From NCBI RefSeq assembly GCF_003086775.1, contig NZ_CP026001.1, positions 2,134,407 to 2,198,406 on the forward strand: 64,000 bases of DNA, in the 5' to 3' direction. The notes under the pieces were generated by a model. That model worked only from the letters and a program-made list of their open reading frames with translations, was not told where the DNA came from and did no database searches. Numbering within the stretch: the stretch's first letter is position 1; every line of letters begins with the position of its first letter. A program made the position numbers and the translations under genes. This document shows positions 9,401 through 16,579 of the stretch, one piece after another. The DNA comes from Stenotrophomonas sp. ZAC14D1_NAIMI4_1. Lineage in GTDB: Bacteria > Pseudomonadota > Gammaproteobacteria > Xanthomonadales > Xanthomonadaceae.

Positions 9401-9574
9401 GCCGGTGACCTGGACGCTGTCCAGGGTGGTGGCATCACTGCTGCCGGTGGTCGGCTGTGCGGTGGCCTGCTGGGCAGCGGCGCCGAGGGGCGCGACGGCT
9501 GCGGCCAGTGCCAGCGCGACGGCGAGCGACAACGTGTCGCGGCCGTGCGTACGAGTTGAATGCTTGATTGCCAT
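6488..9574 (-). CDS. TonB-dependent receptor (glycan uptake)
   Basis: A 1028-residue outer-membrane receptor. Residues 1-35 are a signal peptide ending GAAAQ. The TonB box/plug region follows (LDSVQVTGYR; then AVVEVITAEDVGKFPDKNVADSLQRVPGV split over residues 70-105), and the rest is a beta-barrel ending in the aromatic ATYKF typical of outer-membrane proteins. The plug motif belongs to the CUT-type receptors xanthomonads use for carbohydrates. The start is supported by a GGAGAG-rich Shine-Dalgarno stretch. It is transcribed away from the GH92 gene, and two putative operators lie upstream, so it probably imports the oligosaccharides cut by the neighbouring hydrolases. The ligand itself is not visible. 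Confidence 0.92.
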   Translation of the reverse strand: MAIKHSTRTHGRDTLSLAVALALAAAVAPLGAAAQQATAQPTTGSSDATTLDSVQVTGYRYAIEKSLQQKRDANAVVEVITAEDVGKFPDKNVADSLQRVPGVVITRDGGEGKSVSVRGLDPDLTLTQLNGNYIATSETNDEASRSFNYTLLPSNMLSSAELFKSPEARIDEGGIGGTVILHTRRPLEMESNSGYVTLEGVSSDTHQDVDPQASALYSWHSKDERFGVLVGVTQQKRTSRTMEVSTENYQWYGTDVDARDVNGNALTQGGINYWWGNSGFNDQFGHNYSDFFMPTSVNFAVKEEKRERKGGQLTFQFKPIDNLTLTANYFRFQLDGDYSQNMLKVPEWNMARYNGDGNWAGGRLLNGLTFDPSGTVVTGAQFEKLPGKAYYCSEDEAAAAGLAPGGWGPDDCTIPTPQLTGGYSREKALSQTADLTIDWDISPLWKASFSGGRTWSEGGPSMNFRMSAKPRRRVNGVWESGNQYTAWDLTGTPTLTVSPNLQEVLMNGIAEVDTGSTDSSWMQTEVKQNHFQADVTKMFESGWLDSIQFGAKYRDGKVHRNTGNTYWVCQGADPTDYDSRYQAGCDNTAGIAQPGFFLSNPISGIAGGFNANVFPGINFPAYIDHLNNTYGQSYNRVEDDFVYNVNEKIYSGYFQANFRTERLRGNVGVRVVRTEQFAQSSDSIERFNDYFLDNASGAPMSCDDPAAAAYPTYGCESGFVRLPDNLAREKSFELIGSDRTYTDVLPSFNIAWDITDNLVLRGAASKVVARPSYTSIAAPGSLSYYSPEYVNDRRVAGGAPTEGWAGSGSNKNLEAFKATQYDLGVEWYFMPGAVAGVGLFRKDISNFTVPIVRDVQMEVGGEMVTVQNYSTQANGRDAVSQGVEVYGQYTFDFGLGVQANYTYNDTNLASIELNGENLGASPLVGSAKNQANLTVFYETDRFLARASYNRRGEVVGGLVNGMTQYTEPYDQLDLNVAYNFTEALTFTASVLNATKSEQRIYLGSDTQSRLISNLYSGRQIYFGATYKF

Positions 9575-9616
9575 CTCTCCCTCTCTCCTGGATTGATCCG
9601 GTGACTGACGCGGAAC

Positions 9617-9630
9617 TTGAATCGATCTAA
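9617..9630. promoter_or_regulatory. Putative LacI-family operator, receptor-proximal
   Basis: TTGAATCGATCTAA, 10/14 self-complementary, lies 43 bp upstream of the receptor's ATG. It shares TT-N-R-ATCGATCTAA with the elements at 9739 and 10469. The position fits repression of the receptor promoter. Confidence 0.5.
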
Positions 9631-9736
9631 TGTGTGATGCCGATTTTGCTTGAGCCGCGCGGTTGCCTGGTGCGGCGCGCTGGTGCTCGGGTACGTACTT
9701 GTTCCGGTCCCCAACGCCGGGCCATCCCCTGAATCC

Positions 9737-9754
9737 GCTTGGATCGATCTAAGC
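9737..9754. promoter_or_regulatory. Putative LacI-family operator, best palindrome
   Basis: GCTTGGATCGATCTAAGC is 16/18 self-complementary about its central CG, the best match in the set. It lies 163 bp upstream of the receptor start. Two sites 122 bp apart on the receptor side would allow cooperative or looped binding, which is inference. Confidence 0.55.
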
Positions 9755-9891
9755 GATGGCGGGGCGATTTTTAGCATGGCTGGAGGGGTTGCGCATGCTG
9801 CTGCGCAATATTGCAGTGACGTGTCTGCAGAATGATGATTCGCTGAAATGCGCTGGAATCGTTTACATGCGCAAAAGGGGCGGGTGGTTCG

Positions 9892-10128
9892 GCAGGGCTT
9901 GCAGCCCTGCACCTGCTTCAAGCCGAAGCCGAAGCCGAAGCAAGATCAAAGGCGGCTCTGGCTTGCTGTGAGTTGGGCGGGGCGGTGTGGGCTGGCAGGA
10001 CACGCCGTAAACCCATCCCTGGGGGCTCGTAGGCGCCATCCATGGCGCCTGCGGTCCTGCCAGCCCACACCGCCCCGCCCCCGACAGGTTCACGCGGCTG
10101 TTGGTGGGTGCCGACCGTTGGTCGGCAC
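9892..10128 (-). repeat. Composite variable-arm repeat, copy 1
   Basis: Reading on the minus strand: a GTGCCGAC/GTCGGCAC hairpin (10108-10128), a flank containing GAACCTGTC, a long inverted repeat (9975-10080), a linker, and a GCAGGGC/GCCCTGC hairpin (9892-9910). The arms 9975-10001 and 10054-10080 are perfectly complementary over 27 nt. The 52-nt core (10002-10053) carries its own 8-bp hairpin AGGCGCCA/TGGCGCCT. Thirty-three bases at its GCAGGGC end recur identically, in reverse orientation, in copy 2. Confidence 0.85.
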
Positions 10129-10166
10129 ATCCATCAGATATCCAAATGAATCTGGGGTCGGAGGCC

Positions 10167-10408
10167 GTGCCGACCAACGGTCGGCACCCACCAGTGCAGG
10201 AGGCTGTTCCGCCAGATCGCGGAGAACTGTCGAAGGCGGGGTGGGTCCGGTTGAGGGGGCGTGAGCGGCATGGATGCCGCGACCGAGCCTACATGGACGT
10301 ATTTACGGCGCCCCCCTCAACCGGACCCACCCCGCCATCCCTCGGAATGCAGGCTTTTGAAGTTGACGTTGCGCTGGCTTGAAGCAGGTGCAGGGCTGCA
10401 AGCCCTGC
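10167..10408 (+). repeat. Composite variable-arm repeat, copy 2
   Basis: Same order as copy 1 on the opposite strand: GTGCCGAC hairpin (10167-10187), flank, inverted repeat with 25-nt perfect arms (10235-10259 and 10312-10336), 52-nt core (10260-10311), linker, GCAGGGC hairpin (10390-10408). The arm sequence differs from copy 1 yet is complementary within this copy. Copies 1 and 2 face each other across about 38 bp. Confidence 0.85.
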
Positions 10409-10468
10409 AAGAAGCCTCCCCTTTTTTGCTGCGGCGCAGAATGCATGGATGGGCGCTCCCTGCTTTAC

Positions 10469-10482
10469 TTCAATCGATCTAA
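10469..10482. promoter_or_regulatory. Putative LacI-family operator before GH92
   Basis: TTCAATCGATCTAA lies 96 bp upstream of the GTG start of the alpha-mannosidase operon. The last ten bases are identical to the receptor-proximal element at 9617. An AT-rich stretch around it is the most promoter-like part of this side of the region. Confidence 0.5.
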
Positions 10483-10578
10483 ATCCGCCGGGGTGCGGAT
10501 TTGTACCGATGGAAACGAGGAGTTCGGCCCACCGTGGCCGGCGCCCCGCTGCCGCCCTGCCGCCAAGGAGTCCTGTCC

Positions 10579-13053
10579 GTGACCAGGTTGTCCCGCCGTC
10601 TGTCTGCCCGCCGCTCGCCGGCCTTGTCCCATCGCCCGCTGGCGCGCATCGCCTGCCTGCTGGCATTGGCCGTCACGCCCTGGCTGCAGGCTGCACCGGC
10701 CGCGCTGGAGCGCGAGGTCAATACGTTCATCGGCAGCAAGGATGACGGAAACACCTTCCCCGGCGCCTCGGCCCCGTTCGGCCTGATCCAGGTCAGCCCG
10801 ATCGGCAGCCATTACTCTGGCTGGCGCTACGACGACGAGAAGATCCGCGGCTTCGGCCATTCGTTCCTGTCCGGCGCCGGCTGCTGGGAGCAGGGCGGCC
10901 AGGTCTCGATCCTGCCGGTGACCGGCAGCATCGGTCCGGGCGGCGATTTCGATACCGGCAACCCCAAGCAGTTCGACCACAAGGCCTACGCATCCAGCTA
11001 CACGCATGATGGCGAGGTCGGCCAGGCCGGCTACTACAAGGTGCGGCTGACCAGCTACGGCGGCATCGACGCCGAAGCCACCGCACGTACCCGCGCCGCA
11101 GCCGAGCGCTACACCTTCAGCCAGCGCAGTGGCGATGGCCACGTCATGATCAACGTCGGCCAGGCCAACGAGCGCCATTCGGTCATCGGCAGCGTGGTCG
11201 ATGTGGTCGGCGACCGCGTGGTGGAAGGCAAGCTGGTCACCAAGAGCTTCTGCGGTGGCCACCAGTACACCACCTGGTTCCGCGTCGAATTCGACCGTCC
11301 GTTCAAGGCGCATGGCACCTGGGGCGAAACCGGTGGCCTGCCCAACGCGCGGCACAGCATGGAAGGCGAGCAGAAGCCGAATGGCGCCTGGCTCACTTTC
11401 GACCTGGCCAAGGGCCAGTCGGTCACTGCGGTAAGTGCGATCTCGCACGTCGATGCCGAAGGCGCACGTACCAACCTGCGCGCCGAGGGCATGCAGGGTG
11501 GGGCGCTGATCGGTTTCGACAGGATGCGTTCGCTGTCCCAGCAGGCCTGGCGCGAGCAGCTGGCGCGGGTGCGCGTGCAGGGCGGCAACGGCGATGACCG
11601 CACCGTCTTCTACAGCGCGATGTACCACGCGCTGCTGCAGCCGCTGACCGGCAGCGATGCCGATGGCCGCTACCGTGGCTACGACGACGGCATCCACCGC
11701 GCCGATGGCTGGACCTACTACGAGTACTTCTCGCTGTGGGATACCTACCGTGCGCAGAACCAGTGGCTGGCGCTGACCCGCCCGGACGTGGCCCGTGACA
11801 TTGGCCGCACCCTGCTGGCCATCGACGAGCAGGGCGGCTGGCTGCCGCGCTGGGGCTACGCCAACTTCGAAACCAACATCATGACCGGCGACCCGGTCAC
11901 GCCCTTCATGGTCGATCTGTGGCGCTTCGGTGCGCTCAAGGGCCGGGAGTCGCAGGCCTGGGATGCGCTGCGCCGCAATGCCTTCGGTACGCCGCCGCTG
12001 AACTCGCGCATGGCCGGCCGTTCGGGCAACCCGACCTACCTGGACAAGGGCTACGTGGTCTATGACCGCGCGTTCCCGTCCAAGGGCATGGATGTCGATC
12101 CGCACCACGGCGGTTCGGCAACGCTGGAGTACGCCGTGGCCGATTGCGCGCTGTCGCAGATGGCCGATGGCCTGGGCCATGCCCAGGATGCGGTGACGCT
12201 GCGCGAGCGCGGCCGCAACTGGCGCAAGGTGTGGGATCCGCAGGTGCGTGATGCCGAGACCGGCTTCACCGGCTTCCCGCGCCCGCGCACCGAAGATGGC
12301 CAGTGGTACACCCCGGCCGACGGCCACTACAGCCCGCGCTCGCACCACGGGTTCCATGAAGGCACCGCGTGGCAGTACCAGTGGCTGGCGCAGCAGGACG
12401 TGCCGGGCCTGGTGGAAGCGATGGACGGCCGCGAACAGGCCGGCCGCCGCCTGGATGCGTTCTTCGCGATGGATGCGCTGCAGGCCGACCCGCTCAATGC
12501 CGCCCGCAAGGAGTGGGTGGTCGGGCCGTACAGCTACTACAACCAGTTCCGCTACAACCCCAACAACGAGCCGGACCTGCACTCGCCGTGGCTGTACACG
12601 CTGATCGGCCAGCCGTGGAAGACCGCCGCCGTGGTGCGTGCCGCGCAGCAGCTGTTCACCAATGCGCCCAACGGCGTGACCGGCAACGATGACCTGGGCA
12701 CGATGTCGGCCTGGTACCTGTTCAGCGCCATCGGCGTGTACCCGGCGGTGCCGGGCAGTGGCGAGTTCCTGCTGCACACCCCGCGCTTTGCCAAGGTGGA
12801 AGTGGACATGGGCAACGGCCGCACCCTGCGCATCGACGCACCGGGCGCCGACGGCCGCCGCCTGCAGTACGTGCAGGGCGTGCAGGTCGATGGCCAGGCC
12901 CATGCGCCGGTGTGGCTGGACTGGAATCGCCTGCAGCAGGGCCCGCGCGTGCGTTTCGCCCTCGACGGCCAGGCGCCGACGCAGGGCTGGGGCACCGCGG
13001 TGGCCGATCTGCCGGTCTCCTGGTGCGCTGCACCAGGCAGCCAGCTGCGATGA
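10579..13053 (+). CDS. GH92 family alpha-mannosidase, secreted
   Basis: An 824-residue calcium-dependent exo-alpha-mannosidase of glycoside hydrolase family 92, acting on N-glycan-type mannose in the periplasm. The GTG at 10579 is preferred because AAGGAG precedes it by 8 bp; an upstream in-frame TTG at 10501 has no such site. An extended signal peptide ends near AAPAA (about residue 42). Family hallmarks: NTFIGSKDDGNTFPGASAP at the start of the mature protein, GFGHSFLSG, WDTYRAQNQW, HEGTAWQYQW containing a conserved Glu, and NGVTGNDDLGTMSAWYLF with the conserved acidic pair near residues 700-705. It is the first gene of a run ending with beta-mannosidase. Exact linkage preference (alpha-1,2, 1,3 or other) cannot be read. 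Confidence 0.92.
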   Translation: MTRLSRRLSARRSPALSHRPLARIACLLALAVTPWLQAAPAALEREVNTFIGSKDDGNTFPGASAPFGLIQVSPIGSHYSGWRYDDEKIRGFGHSFLSGAGCWEQGGQVSILPVTGSIGPGGDFDTGNPKQFDHKAYASSYTHDGEVGQAGYYKVRLTSYGGIDAEATARTRAAAERYTFSQRSGDGHVMINVGQANERHSVIGSVVDVVGDRVVEGKLVTKSFCGGHQYTTWFRVEFDRPFKAHGTWGETGGLPNARHSMEGEQKPNGAWLTFDLAKGQSVTAVSAISHVDAEGARTNLRAEGMQGGALIGFDRMRSLSQQAWREQLARVRVQGGNGDDRTVFYSAMYHALLQPLTGSDADGRYRGYDDGIHRADGWTYYEYFSLWDTYRAQNQWLALTRPDVARDIGRTLLAIDEQGGWLPRWGYANFETNIMTGDPVTPFMVDLWRFGALKGRESQAWDALRRNAFGTPPLNSRMAGRSGNPTYLDKGYVVYDRAFPSKGMDVDPHHGGSATLEYAVADCALSQMADGLGHAQDAVTLRERGRNWRKVWDPQVRDAETGFTGFPRPRTEDGQWYTPADGHYSPRSHHGFHEGTAWQYQWLAQQDVPGLVEAMDGREQAGRRLDAFFAMDALQADPLNAARKEWVVGPYSYYNQFRYNPNNEPDLHSPWLYTLIGQPWKTAAVVRAAQQLFTNAPNGVTGNDDLGTMSAWYLFSAIGVYPAVPGSGEFLLHTPRFAKVEVDMGNGRTLRIDAPGADGRRLQYVQGVQVDGQAHAPVWLDWNRLQQGPRVRFALDGQAPTQGWGTAVADLPVSWCAAPGSQLR

Positions 13054-13149
13054 TCGGCGCTGTGCCGTTCGAGGCAACCCAGCGAACGGCACGGCACGAC
13101 AGCGTCACGATCCATTAGGCTTGAGGCTCCAGCGGAGTCCGGGAAGACG

Positions 13150-14199
13150 ATGAACGACAACGGCGGCAGTTCCAGCAAGCGTTCCGGCAAGGCGGTGACG
13201 GTGACCGACATCGCCCGTGCCATCGGCGTTTCGCGCGCGACCGTGTCGCTGGTGCTGCGTGGCAGCCCGCTGGTCAACGTCGATACCCGGGCCAAGGTCG
13301 AGGCCGAACTGCGCCGCCAGCGTTATGTCTACAACCGTGCCGCGGCCAATCTGCGCCGGCGCACTTCGTCGAGCATCGCGCTGGTCATCAACGATCTGTC
13401 CAACCCGTTCTTCGCCGAATTCGCCTCCGGGGTGGACGAGGCGCTGGGCGGGCGCGGCTACGTCACCCTGCTGGGCAGTACCGGCGAATCGCCCGAGCGC
13501 CAGCAGGCCGTACTGTCCACGCTGATGGAGCACACCCCGGCCGGGTTGATCCTGTCGCCGGCCGAGGGCAGCGATGCCACCCTGGTACGCCAGGCGCTGG
13601 GCGCCAACGCCAACGTGCTGCTGTTCAACCGCGAACTGGACGGTGCCGACTGGGACTTCCTGACCCTGGACAACCAGCACGGCGCTTACCTGGCCACCCG
13701 CCACCTGATTGAGCGCGGCCATCGCCAGATCGCGTTCTTCGGCGGCCACGCCGATTCCAGCTCGTGCCACCAGCGTCGGGCCGGTTTCCAGCAGGCCCTC
13801 GCCGAGGCCGGGCTGACGCTGCCGCCAGGCTGGATGATCGAATCGGCGCCGAACCGCCTGGAAGCCGCTGCGCGCACCGACGAACTGTTCGTCGATGGCC
13901 ACCGGCCGAGTGCAGCGGTCTGCTACAACGACACCGTCGCGCTGGGGCTGATGCTGGGCCTGAACTCGCGCGGCATCCGCCCCGGTGGCGATTTCGCGGT
14001 CACCGGGTTTGATGATATTTCCGAAGCCTCCGTGGCGGTGCCGCCGCTGACCACCCTCACCGCCGACCCGCGCGAGCGCGGCCGGCAGGCGGCCGCACTG
14101 CTGCTGCAGCGCCTGGACGATCCGGATGCACCGCCACGGCGCACCGTCGCCCCGGTGCAGCTGCGCATCCGCGAAAGCAGCGCCGCCCGACCCAACTGA
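13150..14199 (+). CDS. LacI-family transcriptional regulator
   Basis: A 349-residue repressor-type protein. The N-terminal helix-turn-helix occupies about residues 17-40 (VTVTDIARAIGVSRATVSLVL), followed by the hinge (NRAAANLRRRTS) and a periplasmic-binding-protein-like sensor domain (SIALVINDLSNPFFAEF, GFDDI, PPLTTL). It lies inside the glycan operon between GH92 and the sugar permease, so its inducer is probably mannose or a product of it. The ATCGAT-centred pseudo-palindromes around 3407, 9617, 9737 and 10469 have the size and symmetry of LacI-family operators and are its likely targets. Confidence 0.9.
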   Translation: MNDNGGSSSKRSGKAVTVTDIARAIGVSRATVSLVLRGSPLVNVDTRAKVEAELRRQRYVYNRAAANLRRRTSSSIALVINDLSNPFFAEFASGVDEALGGRGYVTLLGSTGESPERQQAVLSTLMEHTPAGLILSPAEGSDATLVRQALGANANVLLFNRELDGADWDFLTLDNQHGAYLATRHLIERGHRQIAFFGGHADSSSCHQRRAGFQQALAEAGLTLPPGWMIESAPNRLEAAARTDELFVDGHRPSAAVCYNDTVALGLMLGLNSRGIRPGGDFAVTGFDDISEASVAVPPLTTLTADPRERGRQAAALLLQRLDDPDAPPRRTVAPVQLRIRESSAARPN

Positions 14200-14262
14200 T
14201 TCCCTTCAACGCACACTCCTTCCACGCAACAACGACCTTCCGCGCATCGAGGCGCGAACCGC

Positions 14263-15576
14263 ATGCCGATCTCCGCAACGCCCCGCCCATCGGGTTCCCC
14301 CGGCAACGCACCGGCCGTCACCAACGGCAAGGCACTGGCCGTGGTCACCACCATCTTCTTCATGTGGGGCTTTCTTACCTGCCTCAATGACATCCTGATC
14401 CCGCACCTGAAGGCGGTGTTCGAGCTGAACTACGCCAAGGCGATGCTGGTGCAGTTCACCTTCTTCGGCACCTACTTCCTGATGTCGCTGCCGGCAGGCC
14501 GCCTGGTGGCGGCGCTGGGTTACAAGAAGGGCATCGTGGCCGGCCTGGTGATCGCCGGCATCGGCGCGCTGGGCTTCTGGCCGGCGGCAGAGCTGCGCGA
14601 ATATGGCGCCTTCCTGGGTGCGTTGTTCGTGCTGGCCACCGGCATCACCGTGCTGCAGGTCGCCGCCAACCCCTATGTGGCGCTGCTGGGTCCGGAACAG
14701 ACCAGCTCCAGCCGCCTGACCCTGGCCCAGGCGCTGAATTCGCTGGGCACGGCCATCGCGCCGATCTTCGGCGGCATGCTGATTCTGTCCAACACGGTCA
14801 AGAGCGCCGATGAACTGAAAGCGCTGCCGGTTGCCGAACAGCTGGCCTACCGCACCGCCGAAGCACAGGCCGTGCAGGGCCCGTACGTAGGCCTGGCGGT
14901 GGCGCTGGTGTTGCTGGCGCTGTTCGTGTTCCTGTTCCGCCTGCCGGCGCTGAGCGATGCGACCGAACAGGCCGACCAGGGCCATCACCACAGCTACTTC
15001 GATGCACTGCGCAAGCGCCACCTGCTGCTGGGCGTGCTGGGCATCTTCTTCTACGTCGGTGCGGAAGTGTCGATCGGCAGCTTCCTGGTCAACTACCTGT
15101 CGATGCCGAGCATCGGCGGTTTCAGCGAACAGCAGGCGACCCATTACGTGTCGGCCTACTGGACGATGGCGATGATCGGCCGCTTTGCCGGCTCGGCCCT
15201 GCTGGCGCGCTTCTCGCCCAGCCGCCTGCTGGCCATCTTCGCGCTGGTCAACGTGGGCCTGCTGGCAACGACGATGATGACCTCCGGCAGCGTCGCGCTG
15301 TACTCGGTGGTGGCGATCGGCCTGTTCAATTCGATCATGTTCCCGACCATCTTCGCGCTCAGCATCGAGCGCCTGGGCCCGCTGACCAACAAGGGCTCCA
15401 GCCTGCTGATCATGGCCATCGTCGGCGGTGCCGTGGTGCCGTACCTGCAGGGCGTTCTGGCTGACCACATCGGGGTCCAGGCCAGCTTCATCCTGCCGCT
15501 GCTGTGCTACGGCTACATCATTTTCTACGGTCTGGTCGGCGCTCGTACGCCGGCCTCCGCAACGCAGGGAGGCTGA
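14263..15576 (+). CDS. MFS sugar permease (FucP/GluP-like)
   Basis: A 437-residue inner-membrane transporter with about twelve hydrophobic segments and a short polar N-terminus. Sequence character is that of the fucose/glucose-galactose permease group: FFMWGFLTCLNDILIPHLK in the first helix, TFFGTYFLMSLPAGRL in the second, and LQVAANPYVALLGPE with conserved Asn-Pro in the fourth to fifth. Between regulator and kinase genes, it is the likely entry route for mannose freed in the periplasm. Sugar specificity within this group varies, so the substrate is inferred from context. Confidence 0.9.
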   Translation: MPISATPRPSGSPGNAPAVTNGKALAVVTTIFFMWGFLTCLNDILIPHLKAVFELNYAKAMLVQFTFFGTYFLMSLPAGRLVAALGYKKGIVAGLVIAGIGALGFWPAAELREYGAFLGALFVLATGITVLQVAANPYVALLGPEQTSSSRLTLAQALNSLGTAIAPIFGGMLILSNTVKSADELKALPVAEQLAYRTAEAQAVQGPYVGLAVALVLLALFVFLFRLPALSDATEQADQGHHHSYFDALRKRHLLLGVLGIFFYVGAEVSIGSFLVNYLSMPSIGGFSEQQATHYVSAYWTMAMIGRFAGSALLARFSPSRLLAIFALVNVGLLATTMMTSGSVALYSVVAIGLFNSIMFPTIFALSIERLGPLTNKGSSLLIMAIVGGAVVPYLQGVLADHIGVQASFILPLLCYGYIIFYGLVGARTPASATQGG

Positions 15577-15583
15577 GTCCAGA

Positions 15584-16579
15584 ATGGGTGCCATTGTCTG
15601 CTTCGGCGAAATTTTGATCGATCTACTAGCGCAGCCGCCGGCTTCGGCCGACACCCCGCGCGCGTTCCTGCAGTACGCCGGCGGTGCGCCGGCCAACGTG
15701 GCCGTGGCCGCTGCGCGGCTGGGTGCGAAGACCCAGTTCGTGGGCATGCTCGGCCGCGACATGTTCGGTGACTTCCTGGCCGAGAGCCTGGTCGAGCACG
15801 GCGTCGGTACCGACTACATCGTGCGTACCGATGCGGCCAAGACCGCACTGGCCTTCGTCGCGCTGGATGCCGCAGGTGAGCGCAGCTTCAGCTTCTACCG
15901 CCCGCCGGCGGCCGACCTGCTGTTCCGTGACAGCGATTTCCAGGCCGCCTGCCTGGACAACGCGCAGTGCTTCCACGTCTGTTCCAACAGCCTGACCGAA
16001 GCGGCCATTGCCGAGGCGACCTTCGCCGGCATGGACCGCGCCCGCGCCGCCGGCGCGGTGGTCAGCCTGGACCTCAACCTGCGCCCGGCGCTGTGGCCGG
16101 CCGATGTCGATCCGACGCCGTGGCTGTGGCAGGCACTGGAGCGCGCCGACCTGGTCAAGCTCTCGCGCGAGGAACTGGACTTCCTGGCCGCGCCGCACGG
16201 TGCCGAGGGCGACCAGATCGTCCTGCAGCGCCTGCTGGCTGCGCAGGCACGCTGGGTCATCGTCACCGATGGCGCCGCCACGCTGCACTGGTACACCCGT
16301 GAGCAGCAGGGCCAGGTCACCAGCTTCAACGTGGCCACGGTCGATACCACCGCCGCCGGCGATGCGTTCGTCGGTGGCGTGCTGGTCGGCCTGCTGGAGC
16401 GGGGCGGGGCCGGTGCGGGCTTCGCCGCGTTCTGCCAGGACCCGCAGGCCATCGCTGCCACGCTGCGCTTCGGCGCTGCGGTCGGCGCACTGGCTGTTAC
16501 CCGCAAGGGCGCGTTCGCCGCGATGCCCTCGCTCGATGAAGTGCAGCAGCTGCTGCAGGCACAGGACCTTCCCGCATGA
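15584..16579 (+). CDS. PfkB-family sugar kinase (fructokinase-like)
   Basis: A 331-residue ribokinase/PfkB-family kinase. It begins MGAIVCFGEILIDL, followed by the sugar-binding GGAPANVAVAAARLG, and near residue 255 carries the PfkB signature DTTAAGDAFVGG with the catalytic Asp. The ATG at 15584 lies 8 bp after the permease stop and is preceded by GGGAGG. Next to a mannose isomerase it most likely makes fructose 6-phosphate from fructose. Codons 10-15 are ATT TTG ATC GAT CTA CTA, unlike the GC-ending codons elsewhere in the gene, and they spell a copy of the operator-like motif. The 3' end overlaps the isomerase start by 4 bp. Confidence 0.85.
   Translation: MGAIVCFGEILIDLLAQPPASADTPRAFLQYAGGAPANVAVAAARLGAKTQFVGMLGRDMFGDFLAESLVEHGVGTDYIVRTDAAKTALAFVALDAAGERSFSFYRPPAADLLFRDSDFQAACLDNAQCFHVCSNSLTEAAIAEATFAGMDRARAAGAVVSLDLNLRPALWPADVDPTPWLWQALERADLVKLSREELDFLAAPHGAEGDQIVLQRLLAAQARWVIVTDGAATLHWYTREQQGQVTSFNVATVDTTAAGDAFVGGVLVGLLERGGAGAGFAAFCQDPQAIAATLRFGAAVGALAVTRKGAFAAMPSLDEVQQLLQAQDLPA
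15613..15626. promoter_or_regulatory. Operator-like motif inside the kinase gene
   Basis: TTTGATCGATCTAC agrees with the TT-N-R-ATCGATCTAA pattern in all but the last base. It sits at codons 10-15 of the kinase, where A/T-ending codons replace the usual G/C-ending ones. Binding here could tune the distal operon. It may also be chance. Confidence 0.35.

Larger units (their letters stand above)
9575..10578. other. 1-kb divergent intergenic region
   Basis: No convincing gene lies here. From left to right it holds a putative operator (9617), a second one (9737), an inverted repeat TTGCGC/GCGCAA near 9788-9809, and two large composite repeats arranged head to head (9892-10128 and 10167-10408). 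A third putative operator (10469) and the GH92 ribosome-binding site follow. Short open frames across it are repeat-derived. The divergent promoters of the receptor and the mannosidase operon must lie at its two ends, but clear -35/-10 pairs are not visible. Confidence 0.7.

Noticed and set aside
9788..9809. TTGCGC/GCGCAA inverted repeat as another regulator site.
   Set aside because: Only one copy is seen and the symmetry is short; no support beyond position.
10501..10578. Upstream TTG start for the GH92 gene.
   Set aside because: No ribosome site; the GTG at 10579 has AAGGAG at proper spacing and gives a plausible signal peptide.
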